Made by a program: the position numbers and the translations under genes. 36,025 bases of DNA. Source: Candidatus Cloacimonadota bacterium (lineage in GTDB: Bacteria; Cloacimonadota; Cloacimonadia; Cloacimonadales; TCS61). The first letter of the stretch is position 1. Each line of letters starts with the position of its first letter. Shown here one piece after another: positions 27,422 through 36,025 of this stretch. Where the stretch lies: contig JAFGRJ010000022.1 in assembly GCA_016935235.1 (NCBI GenBank), positions 1 to 36,025 on the forward strand, given 5' to 3'. The notes under the pieces were generated by a model. The model was not told the DNA's origin and did not search any database. It was given only the letters and a program-made list of their open reading frames with translations.

Positions 27422-28426
27422 ATGAATTTTCTCATCCTTCGTCTCAGTTCGCTGGGTGATATCGTTCTCACTCAACCGGTTACAAAACTATTGCGAGAAC
27501 GCTATCCCGCAGCCAGGATCGATTATCTCACCAAGCCAGCATATCGTGAAGCTGTGGCAGCATTTGGAACCATAGATAATATCTATCTTCATGCTGATGA
27601 AAAGAAAGCAACTTTCAGCGACCTGAGGAAGGTACATTACGATATTCTGATTGATCTGCAAACCAAAATAAATACTTGGATCATAAAGAGAAAACTTCAC
27701 AGTAAAAGGATTCTTACCTGTAATAAACAACACTGGCGGCGCTGGCTGCTCACGAAAAAGGTCATACGAAAATCCAATCAGACCATGGTAAATCTATACT
27801 TGCATGCACTGCGTGATCTGGGCATCAACTTCCATGATATAGAACCGAAAATAAAACCGGATGAGGAACAGCGGAAATCGGTCAGACGATTACTGCAACA
27901 AAAAAATCTGGATACTGGAAACAGAATAATCAGCATTTTCCCCGGATCTTTACATCCGACCAAGCAGTACCCTCCGGACAGAATTGCAGCTTTTATAAAC
28001 TCTATCCCTGATGACTGGAACTGTTCCTTCCTGCTCCTGGGTTCTTCTGCCGAGAGGGCACTTACTCTGGAAATAGTAGAACTTACCGATCACAGAGCGG
28101 TAGATATGTGCGGGGATTTGAAATTAGGGCAAATGATAGCCATGATAGCTGAAACAGATGTTGTCATATCGGGGGATACAGGTCCGATGCATGTTGCTGC
28201 CGCTCTGGGGAAACCACAGATAGCGATTTTTGGTGCAACCCATCCCTGTCTGGGATTTTCACCCCGGAATGATAAAGCTGTAATACTCAGCGCTGAACTG
28301 GATTGTCAGCCCTGTTCACTTCATGGCAGCAGGAAATGCCCCCGGGGACATTTTAGGTGTATGCTGACCCTGAAGCCGGAACAGCTTAGAGACAAATTAA
28401 AGGAACAGCTAAACAGGTATTTCTGA
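27422..28426 (+). CDS. Glycosyltransferase family 9 (heptosyltransferase-like)
   Basis: LRLSSLGDIVLTQPVTKLLRERYPAARIDYLTKPAY; FPGSLHPTKQYP; VVISGDTGPMHVAAALGKPQIAIFGATHPCLGFSP. Confidence 0.93.
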   Translation: MNFLILRLSSLGDIVLTQPVTKLLRERYPAARIDYLTKPAYREAVAAFGTIDNIYLHADEKKATFSDLRKVHYDILIDLQTKINTWIIKRKLHSKRILTCNKQHWRRWLLTKKVIRKSNQTMVNLYLHALRDLGINFHDIEPKIKPDEEQRKSVRRLLQQKNLDTGNRIISIFPGSLHPTKQYPPDRIAAFINSIPDDWNCSFLLLGSSAERALTLEIVELTDHRAVDMCGDLKLGQMIAMIAETDVVISGDTGPMHVAAALGKPQIAIFGATHPCLGFSPRNDKAVILSAELDCQPCSLHGSRKCPRGHFRCMLTLKPEQLRDKLKEQLNRYF

Positions 28427-28506
28427 TTAGATTTTTTCAGTAAGATATGTTATCAGTTATAAAGACAGTCGCCGTATTCACTTTCACAATCGTTTTGTAA
28501 ATATAT

Positions 28507-28552
28507 TTGACACAGAAAACTTTGTTGACAAATTATTACAGGTGAACTTTGT
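28507..28552 (+). promoter_or_regulatory. Tandem promoter-like repeat upstream of the sigma-54 activator
   Basis: TTGACA at 28507 and 28525; AACTTTGT at 28518 and 28545; TTTG-N19-GAACTTTG (28521-28551) resembles the Bacteroidota TTTG/TAnnTTTG promoter. Confidence 0.4.
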
Positions 28553-28576
28553 ACGTTCATTCCATGCGCTGGAGAA

Positions 28577-31500
28577 ATGATGGACAAATCAGTTGATGAG
28601 GTTTTATCTGTTTATGTAACTAAGAATTTATCATTAGTCCGGGATATAATAGGCAAATTCAAGACGGATGAAAGTCAGATCATAGAAGTCATAGGCGATT
28701 CCGGATCAGGCAAGTCATTTATATTCAATAAACTTTCCCGGGAATTGAAACAGCTGAATATCGAACATAAAATATATATTCCCTATATATTTCATATAAA
28801 TCAGATAAAGCAGATTGTAAGCCTGATTACCGATATAACGGAAGAATATTTTCAGGATATAATCAAGCAGGCTAATGATATAGGGATTTCCACCAACAAG
28901 TACGATTTCTTTTATTTTCTGACCAGCAAAATTGAAGAGAGACGGCTTTTCAAAGTGAAGCATATCCTTATTTATGAAGGTTTCTATCTGGATAAATATA
29001 CTCTTGATTTCATCCAGTATCTGGTAGAATATTTCACTGAGGAGAAGGTGAATTTTGTTATTTTTACCAGGAGTGAAACCTATCCTTTCTCTGAAAAATT
29101 TCATATTAAGCAACCGAACCGGGAAGAGATAGCCGTGATACTGCAGTCATATACAAAGAATACCAACCTCAATTATGCTGTAGAGAGTGAATTGATACAA
29201 CGCATATCCGGTGGGAATCTATCCATTATTGCTCACATAATGGAAAAATATTTTGCAGATGGTGGTGAGTTCGACTTCACATCCCAGCTTGATCAGTCGA
29301 TCACCCTGGAAGGCATTTATGAGGAAGAGATTAAACGGCTCGATGAAGAAGAGAAGAAGTTGCTTTTTACGATTTTTCTGCTTGATACTGATACATCAGC
29401 CCTGAAGGAACTGTATGCAGGGGAGGATATTACCCTCCTGCTCGACAGCCTGATGAAACACAGGCTTATCTTTGCATTTGAAGGGAATTATCTGGTAAAA
29501 AAGGTTTCGGCAGTTCGTTCCTATTTCAATAAGCTGCCCCGGGTGAAGCAAAAACATTATTTCAAGCCTGTGATCAATAGACTGAAGCCAGCAGCAACCC
29601 GTCAGATGAAAGTATTCATCAAGGATTTCACCCTGGAGGACATAGAATTTCTGAGGGAATATTATTCTGGTATCCGAGATGCGGATGCACTGATCAATAT
29701 ATATGAAGCAGTCCTCACCCGGCAGAATCCTGTCGATAAAAAAGCAGAGATCCTGAAGCAGCTGGGAATATCCCATAAACAGAACGGACAGGAAGAACAG
29801 GCAATAGAAATATTTCGTAAAACCCTCAAGCTGTGCGTGGAGAATTCTCTTCCTGCTGAGGAAGTAGTCTATTACCTGGCGGAAACGCTTTTTTCTGTCA
29901 ATTCATCTAATTTTGCTCTGGAAATAATCAGGAAATATTCGCCGGAAAGCATAAATCTGGTAATGAAATGTCGTATCCTGCTGGTAAAAGCCGAGATTCT
30001 CATGGATATGGAGAAGTTCGATGATGCCCTGATGATTGTAAGTGATGTAAACTCAATTTCCGACGATATTGACAAGTCTCAGGCGCGTTATGCCATCAAA
30101 GCTAAGTTAAGGAAGATGAAGGGATTGATATATTATTACTCCAATGAATGGGGAAAGGCTCAGAGTGAATTCGAGGAAGCTGAGAACCATTATAAAAATA
30201 CCAACGATATCAAGGGGCTGGCAGCTGTCTACAATAATCTGGGCGGGCTTTCCATGCTGCAGGGTGACTGGGATAAGACGGAGGATTATTTTCTCAAGAG
30301 TCTGGATTATGAAAAAAAATTGTTCAGTTTAAGCGGTATATCTGGATGCTACAGTAATCTGGGATATCTGTACGAAGACAAGAACAATTATGAAAAATCT
30401 CTGGAATACCTGAATGAGGCATTGCGTATTCAGAAACTGCTGGGAGACCGTGATGTGATTTCTACCATCTATATCAATATTGGTGTTGCCTATATGGATA
30501 ACGGGAAATTCAAGGAAGCAGAGGAAGCCTTTAACAACTTACTGGAAATTTCCATTAAATTCAATCTTTACCGGAATCTTATTGCTGCCCTGAACAATCT
30601 GGGAGCCCTGTATTTCAAATCGGGAGACTGGAATCAAGCCAGGGACTTCTATGAGAGAGCCATCAAAAGGTCTCAGGATCATGGTTTCAGTGAAGGTATA
30701 TGTAAATCCTACAACAACCTGGGGGAGCTTTACGAGAAAAGGGGTGAATATATATTAGCCTTTGAGTGTTATTCCAAGAGCGAGGAATTAATCCCCAGCA
30801 TATCGGATGATTTTCTGAAAGCTGAACTTTTTGGCAATCTGGGCAGTGTTCTAACGTATCTTCATAAATTCAAGGAAGCTTATGGTTATCTGGTTGAGAG
30901 TTATGATTTCTTTAAAAATCTGAATGCCCGTGATAAGATAATTGAAGGTGCTGAGAAACAGGCATATTATTTCATTCAGACCAGGAATTATGAGAGTGCT
31001 AACTATTATCTCGACATAGCATTAAAACTGGCTGAGGAACTTAACAACAATTATCAGGTGGGAAGATGTCACTATCTTAAATCCATCCTGGAAAAAAACA
31101 ACCCGGAAACTGCTATTGAACATTTACAAAGGGCAATTCAGGAGTTTGTTAAATCCAGAAGCAATTATGATCTTGCTCTGGCAAACTATGAATTTGCCAT
31201 TTATCTCTTTGAAAAGGAAGAGTGGGAACAGGCATTGCAGTTGCTGAAAGACAACAAGAGTATCATCAAATCACTCGGCGCCATCAAATTTCTGGAAAAG
31301 AATGATATCTTCATAGATAAGATCGAGAAAAAATATGCTCTGGAGCTTAAGGAATCAAAAGAAGAAGAATCGCTGCTGAACAAATTCTACGAGATAACTC
31401 AGAATCTGAATAAGATTCTGGATTTTGATATTCTTCTAGATACTGCGCTGGACAGGCTGGTGGAATTCTCCGATGCTGACGGAGGGATCTTTTGCCTGTA

Positions 31501-32824
31501 TAAGAACCAGCTAGTGAAAGATTCCTGGGAATACATGATCCTGAACAATTTTTCCACAGCAGATAAGGATTTTTCTACTTTAATGAATTATATAGAAAAA
31601 ACCTTTTCAGAAAATACCATCTTGAATCTCAAACAACCCCAGGCCCTGCCAGAATATAATAACATCATTTCCTTTTCCCTTTCGGTAAGGAACGATAAAA
31701 AGGGAGTCATCTGCCTTTTCACCAAAAAGGGGGCCTATTACTTTACGGAGAGGATGTTCAATCTGCTCAGTGCCCTCTGCAATCAGATCGTGGTGATAGT
31801 GGACAATATATCCTACGAAAATCTGCAGAAGACTCATGCTGTTATCCGTGAAGAGCTTTCAACTGCCAGCACCTATGCCAATATTATCGGTAAAAGTAAG
31901 AAGATACAGGATATTTTCCAGGTAATAAACAAGATAAAGGATACACCGACAACCATTCTACTGGAAGGTCCCAGCGGTACCGGCAAAGAGCTCATTGCCA
32001 GGGCTATACATTTTAACAGCAACCGACGTAACAGCAAATTTGTTGCCCAGTATTGCGGCGCTCTTCCTGAAACCCTGCTGGAAAGCGAACTTTTCGGTCA
32101 TATTAAAGGCTCCTTCACGGGAGCAACCCATGATAAGAAAGGACTTTTTGAGATTGCCAACGGGGGTACTTTTTTCCTGGATGAAATAGCTGATATAAGC
32201 CTTTCCACACAGGCAAAACTCCTCCGTTTTCTTCAGGAAGGAGAAATCAAGAGGGTCGGTTCCACCAAGACCGAGAAAGTTGATGTACGTGTAATCTGCG
32301 CTACTAATGTACCTCTCAAGGAAAAAGTCGAAAAAGGAGAATTCCGTCTCGATCTTTATTACAGGCTCAATGTTATCAGGATCTATATCCCCTCACTCAA
32401 AGAACGTAAAACGGATATTCCACTGCTGGCGGTGCATTTTCTTGATAAATACTGCAAGAAGATTAACAAGAAAGTCAATGGCATCACCGATGAAGCCATG
32501 AAATATATGATGAATTACGACTGGCCCGGGAACATACGACAACTGGAAAACGAGATCGAACGTGCTGTCACCCTGGCTGAGAGTGATGTTTATATCAAGT
32601 CTTCCGACCTTTCGGAAGAGATATTCCGGTTCCAGGAAAATACCGAGACGATCAGCCTGCTGGAGAAGGAATCCCTGAAAGATGCGGTGGAAAAACTGGA
32701 AAGGGATATGATCCTGAAAACCCTGGAAGATAATAACTGGAACCAGACCAAAACGGCGCGGGAACTCGGTCTCAGCCGTCAGGGGCTGATCAAGAAAATT
32801 CAGAGATACAAGCTCGAAAAATAA
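28577..32824 (+). CDS. P-loop ATPase - TPR - GAF-like - sigma54 AAA+ - Fis HTH transcriptional regulator (1415 aa)
   Basis: N-term Walker A VIGDSGSGKSF; many TPR units; GAF-like region about 940-1080; AAA+ LLEGPSGTGKELIARAIH, GSFTGA, FFLDEIADIS; C-term NNWNQTKTARELGLSRQGLIKKIQRYKL. The second ATG at 28580 may be the true start. Confidence 0.93.
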   Translation: MMDKSVDEVLSVYVTKNLSLVRDIIGKFKTDESQIIEVIGDSGSGKSFIFNKLSRELKQLNIEHKIYIPYIFHINQIKQIVSLITDITEEYFQDIIKQANDIGISTNKYDFFYFLTSKIEERRLFKVKHILIYEGFYLDKYTLDFIQYLVEYFTEEKVNFVIFTRSETYPFSEKFHIKQPNREEIAVILQSYTKNTNLNYAVESELIQRISGGNLSIIAHIMEKYFADGGEFDFTSQLDQSITLEGIYEEEIKRLDEEEKKLLFTIFLLDTDTSALKELYAGEDITLLLDSLMKHRLIFAFEGNYLVKKVSAVRSYFNKLPRVKQKHYFKPVINRLKPAATRQMKVFIKDFTLEDIEFLREYYSGIRDADALINIYEAVLTRQNPVDKKAEILKQLGISHKQNGQEEQAIEIFRKTLKLCVENSLPAEEVVYYLAETLFSVNSSNFALEIIRKYSPESINLVMKCRILLVKAEILMDMEKFDDALMIVSDVNSISDDIDKSQARYAIKAKLRKMKGLIYYYSNEWGKAQSEFEEAENHYKNTNDIKGLAAVYNNLGGLSMLQGDWDKTEDYFLKSLDYEKKLFSLSGISGCYSNLGYLYEDKNNYEKSLEYLNEALRIQKLLGDRDVISTIYINIGVAYMDNGKFKEAEEAFNNLLEISIKFNLYRNLIAALNNLGALYFKSGDWNQARDFYERAIKRSQDHGFSEGICKSYNNLGELYEKRGEYILAFECYSKSEELIPSISDDFLKAELFGNLGSVLTYLHKFKEAYGYLVESYDFFKNLNARDKIIEGAEKQAYYFIQTRNYESANYYLDIALKLAEELNNNYQVGRCHYLKSILEKNNPETAIEHLQRAIQEFVKSRSNYDLALANYEFAIYLFEKEEWEQALQLLKDNKSIIKSLGAIKFLEKNDIFIDKIEKKYALELKESKEEESLLNKFYEITQNLNKILDFDILLDTALDRLVEFSDADGGIFCLYKNQLVKDSWEYMILNNFSTADKDFSTLMNYIEKTFSENTILNLKQPQALPEYNNIISFSLSVRNDKKGVICLFTKKGAYYFTERMFNLLSALCNQIVVIVDNISYENLQKTHAVIREELSTASTYANIIGKSKKIQDIFQVINKIKDTPTTILLEGPSGTGKELIARAIHFNSNRRNSKFVAQYCGALPETLLESELFGHIKGSFTGATHDKKGLFEIANGGTFFLDEIADISLSTQAKLLRFLQEGEIKRVGSTKTEKVDVRVICATNVPLKEKVEKGEFRLDLYYRLNVIRIYIPSLKERKTDIPLLAVHFLDKYCKKINKKVNGITDEAMKYMMNYDWPGNIRQLENEIERAVTLAESDVYIKSSDLSEEIFRFQENTETISLLEKESLKDAVEKLERDMILKTLEDNNWNQTKTARELGLSRQGLIKKIQRYKLEK

Positions 32825-32873
32825 ACCCGCACCGGGATGACTTTCCTGATCAATCCCCCTAACACGAGGCAAG

Positions 32874-35684
32874 ATGGAATACTATTTTGATTTTGTTGCC
32901 CTTGATATTGAAACCACCGATCTGGATTTCACCGAGGACGATATCATCGAGATTGCTGCAGTCAGGTTCCTCGAGGGAAGGAAAGGTAAGCACTATTCAG
33001 TTTTAGTGAAACCTCATCGTAAGGTGCCAGAATTTATCAAGCATTTGACCCATATTACGGACAAGGAACTGGATTCCGGACAGAAACCAGCAGTTGCCCT
33101 GCAGGGTCTGCTGAATTTCATAGGCAGTGAAGAAATAATCGTCTGCCACAACTGTGAATTTGATATTGGTTTTATCAACACCAAGCTGGAAAAATATGGC
33201 TTTTCTCCTCTGCTGAATATTCGGCTAGATACGCTGGAACTGTCGCGCATCTATTTACCTTTCATCCGGGATCATCGCCTGGAAACAGTGAGTGAGTATT
33301 TCTCGCTGGAGCTGGAACAGGCTCACCGGGCTCTTAATGATGCTGGAGTGACAGGTGAAGTGCTCGTAAGATTGCTGCATTTTATGAATGAGGCAGTGCC
33401 CCTGGCTCTTAATCATCGAATTCACCAGATAGCTTTGTATGCAGGTTTGAGTGTGGTACCAGCAGTGGAGAAGGTTCTTGAATTCCAGCGACGCCATGCC
33501 CTGCTTTCCAGAAAGAAACCATCTCTGGAAATCCGGGACCGGAATTACCTGGAGCATAAACCGGCTGTCATTGAAATTGTGGATATAGACCGGGTTTTCA
33601 TGGATAAAGGGATATTCAGTAAATCATTTCCTCATTACGAGATCAGAAAAGGACAGATAGAAATGGCCAATTCTGTTCTGCAGGTGTTCGAAAATGATGA
33701 ATTTCTACTCATCGAAGCTGGTACAGGGGTCGGGAAATCTTTGGCTTACCTGGTTCCTGCTGTTATCTATACTTATGCTCACAACACCAGAGTTATCATT
33801 TCAACTAATACCAAGAATCTCCAGGAGCAATTGTTTTACAAAGATCTGCCTGCAGTAAGTGATTCCATAGCCATACCGTTTCGGGCAACATTATTAAAGG
33901 GGAGGAGAAATTATCTGTGTATGAAAAGGTGGGAGGATCAAGCCTTCGATTTTGAAAATCAACTATCTCCCCGAGAAGCGGCTTTATTTATCAATCTTGT
34001 CGTCTGGCAGGAATTCACCAGAACTGGTGACATCTCGGAAAATTCCTCCTTTGACCCTGTAAGGGATAATTATATATGGAAAAGAGTATCCTCGGACAGC
34101 CTGTTCTGCAGCGGTAAAAAGTGTCAATTCGCTGACAGGTGCTACCTGATGGATGTACGAAAAAAGGCAGACAACTCCTCTCTGGTCATTATCAATCACC
34201 ACTTACTGCTGGCAGACATGAAGACTGAAAATTCCACGCTGGGAGCATACGAGAACCTGGTTATCGATGAAGCCCACAATCTGCCTCATCTGGCTCCCAA
34301 TGAGCTGGGTTTGAATTTCTCCTATGCGGATTTCGCCAATTTCTTCTCCCAGATGTTTAATATTCACGGGAAATATCAGGCTGGTTTGCTGGTGAAATTG
34401 AAGGCGGATGCCGTGAAGAGCAGTTTCGTTCAGCAGGAATATCTAATCAAGAAAGTCGAGGGAATAATCGGTCTGCTGGAAGAGAATAAACATTTATTTG
34501 CAGACTTCTTCAGCAGGGTTGGCAAGTCTGTCAAGGAAAACGGGCAATATGGCAAGCTGAGAATAAGGGCTGAGGATGATTTTGGCTTTATTACTGAATT
34601 TCTGGGCGTAGCCATTATCTTTCTACGGCAGTTTGCAGAGGAAGTAATGACCGTGAAAAACATACTTTCCGGAGTCTCCGGTGCCCTTTTTGTAGAATAC
34701 GACAGAGATATGGAGAGCCTGGAAAGTGCACTACAACAACTTGGTGAATACCAGGAAGGGCTGTCCACCCTCTATAATGCCGACCTGAGGAATTTCGCCT
34801 ACTGGATGGAGAACATTGAGACCAACGATCCAGCCTATCCCGGAGGGATACTCAATTATGCCCCACTTAACATAAACCAGATCATGAATGACCTGCTTTA
34901 CAGTAAACTGAAAACCGTGGTCTTTACTTCAGCCACCCTTGCGATCCGGGGTATTTTCAAATATTTTGCCAACCGGATGGGACTGGATCTGATGGAAGCT
35001 GGTTTTGTCCATGAACAGGTTGTAGACTCCCCCTTTGATTATCGCAAACAGTCACTTGTTATCGTAGCAGGTTATCTTCCTGATCCGGCTGATCGTTATT
35101 TCCCTGCTCAGGGCGTGAGTTTGATCAGAAATTGTCTTCAGGTTGCCCGAACTGGCACCATGATACTTTTTACAGCATATAAGGATCTTAATCAGGTTTT
35201 CGATGAATTGAGCGAGGAATTATATGCCGAGGGCATATCTGTGTTCGCTCAGGGCAAAGGTATCAACCGCACGGTGATGCTGCGGGAATTCAAGGACGAC
35301 AGGAAAGCTGTCCTGCTGGGGACCAGTTCTTTCTGGGAAGGCGTTGATATTCCGGGAGAATCCTTATCTCTCCTGATTCTGTATAAACTCCCCTTCATGG
35401 TGCCTACCGATCCGGTGGTGGAAGCTTTTCTGGAAAAATTAAAGATTGAAGGGTTGGACAGCTTCATGCATTATATGCTGCCCAATGCTCTGCTTAAATA
35501 TCGGCAGGGGTATGGTCGACTGATCAGGAATAAAACTGACAGGGGCGTTGTGATTGTACTCGACAGTCGTATCCAGACGAAAAAATATGGGGGTTACTTT
35601 CAGGAAATTATACCCTCCAATACAGTTATTGCAAGCAGTCCTATTGAGATTCAGGACATACTGGGACAGTGGTTTCGCAGATAG
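32874..35684 (+). CDS. dinG: DnaQ-like 3'-5' exonuclease fused to DinG-family helicase
   Basis: ExoI ALDIETTD, ExoII CHNCEFDIGFI, ExoIII HRALNDAGV; Walker A EAGTGVGKSLAYL; DEAHNLPHLAPNELG; Cys cluster FCSGKKCQFADRCY; SSFWEGVDIPGESLSLLILYKLPF. Confidence 0.95.
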   Translation: MEYYFDFVALDIETTDLDFTEDDIIEIAAVRFLEGRKGKHYSVLVKPHRKVPEFIKHLTHITDKELDSGQKPAVALQGLLNFIGSEEIIVCHNCEFDIGFINTKLEKYGFSPLLNIRLDTLELSRIYLPFIRDHRLETVSEYFSLELEQAHRALNDAGVTGEVLVRLLHFMNEAVPLALNHRIHQIALYAGLSVVPAVEKVLEFQRRHALLSRKKPSLEIRDRNYLEHKPAVIEIVDIDRVFMDKGIFSKSFPHYEIRKGQIEMANSVLQVFENDEFLLIEAGTGVGKSLAYLVPAVIYTYAHNTRVIISTNTKNLQEQLFYKDLPAVSDSIAIPFRATLLKGRRNYLCMKRWEDQAFDFENQLSPREAALFINLVVWQEFTRTGDISENSSFDPVRDNYIWKRVSSDSLFCSGKKCQFADRCYLMDVRKKADNSSLVIINHHLLLADMKTENSTLGAYENLVIDEAHNLPHLAPNELGLNFSYADFANFFSQMFNIHGKYQAGLLVKLKADAVKSSFVQQEYLIKKVEGIIGLLEENKHLFADFFSRVGKSVKENGQYGKLRIRAEDDFGFITEFLGVAIIFLRQFAEEVMTVKNILSGVSGALFVEYDRDMESLESALQQLGEYQEGLSTLYNADLRNFAYWMENIETNDPAYPGGILNYAPLNINQIMNDLLYSKLKTVVFTSATLAIRGIFKYFANRMGLDLMEAGFVHEQVVDSPFDYRKQSLVIVAGYLPDPADRYFPAQGVSLIRNCLQVARTGTMILFTAYKDLNQVFDELSEELYAEGISVFAQGKGINRTVMLREFKDDRKAVLLGTSSFWEGVDIPGESLSLLILYKLPFMVPTDPVVEAFLEKLKIEGLDSFMHYMLPNALLKYRQGYGRLIRNKTDRGVVIVLDSRIQTKKYGGYFQEIIPSNTVIASSPIEIQDILGQWFRR

Positions 35685-35692
35685 GCTAAAGG

Positions 35693-35723
35693 TTCCCTGC
35701 ACAAAGGTTTTTTTCACAGGGAA
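35693..35723 (+). terminator. Possible terminator/hairpin after the dinG-like gene
   Basis: TTCCCTG (35693-35699)/CAGGGAA (35717-35723) with U-rich loop. Confidence 0.35.
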
Positions 35724-35753
35724 AGATTATTTTCCGAAAATGGGTATGAGTGT

Positions 35754-35777
35754 TAATCACTCAAGCTTAAGTGATTA
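35754..35777. promoter_or_regulatory. 24-nt near-perfect palindrome upstream of tuf
   Basis: TAATCACTCAAGCTTAAGTGATTA, one mismatched symmetric pair. Confidence 0.5.
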
Positions 35778-35812
35778 CAATTCAGAAAATTACGAAAAAA
35801 TTAAAATTTTAT

Positions 35813-35840
35813 TGACATTTAAACCAATGATTTGATTTTG
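35813..35840 (+). promoter_or_regulatory. Putative tuf promoter
   Basis: TTGACA (35813-35818) and downstream TGATTTTG (35833-35840). Confidence 0.4.
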
Positions 35841-35948
35841 GCAACTCTGCTGAAACCAAGGTAGCAAAATACTGTTGCTACTGTAAAGCAAAACCTGCTG
35901 TAGAAGCTCGAAAGCCCAGACAGGTTTTTAGGTCTTTGAGGAGGAGAG

Positions 35949-36025
35949 ATGGCCAAGGCAAAATTTCAGAGGACCAAGCCTCATGTTAATATTGGTACGA
36001 TAGGCCATGTAGATCATGGCAAGAC
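35949..36025 (+). CDS. tuf: Elongation factor Tu, N-terminus (3' truncated by window end)
   Basis: [35 protein letters not shown] SD. Confidence 0.97.
   Translation, partial: [25 protein letters not shown]

Noticed and set aside
32393-32872. 159-aa minus-strand ORF
   Set aside because: Antisense to the C-terminus of the sigma-54 activator
35685-35948. tRNA gene upstream of tuf
   Set aside because: No cloverleaf or TTCGANNC-type T-arm could be built; only simple hairpins

Overview
This 36 kb window is mostly densely coded and looks chromosomal. GWxTD, YCF48-like and Por-type C-terminal domain proteins, plus TTTG-type promoter hints, suggest an FCB-group bacterium, possibly Cloacimonadota-like; this assignment is inference. 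Recognisable genes: a truncated phosphodiesterase/alkaline-phosphatase-superfamily protein, saccharopine-dehydrogenase-like oxidoreductase, half-size EamA protein, GWxTD protein, LemA plus two TPM-domain proteins, PhoA-type alkaline phosphatase with M55 D-aminopeptidase, TetR-CPBP protease-TraB/GumN cluster, DUF3795 protein, caspase-like lipoprotein, SIR2-like protein downstream of YciI-like and M3 oligoendopeptidase genes, type I glutamine synthetase, glyQ without adjacent glyS, a heterodimeric ABC exporter, YCF48-like protein, CarboxypepD_reg-like protein, alaS, a GT9 glycosyltransferase, a 1415-aa P-loop ATPase-TPR-GAF-sigma54 activator, a DnaQ-exonuclease/DinG helicase fusion, and the start of tuf. 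No rRNA, tRNA, CRISPR array or transposase was recognised. The best candidates for under-described biology are: the giant two-ATPase sigma-54 activator; the TetR/CPBP/TraB cluster with a near-perfect operator over its start; the convergent caspase-like and SIR2-like genes; and an unannotated 23-aa lysine-rich microprotein inside a structured 0.9 kb intergenic region.
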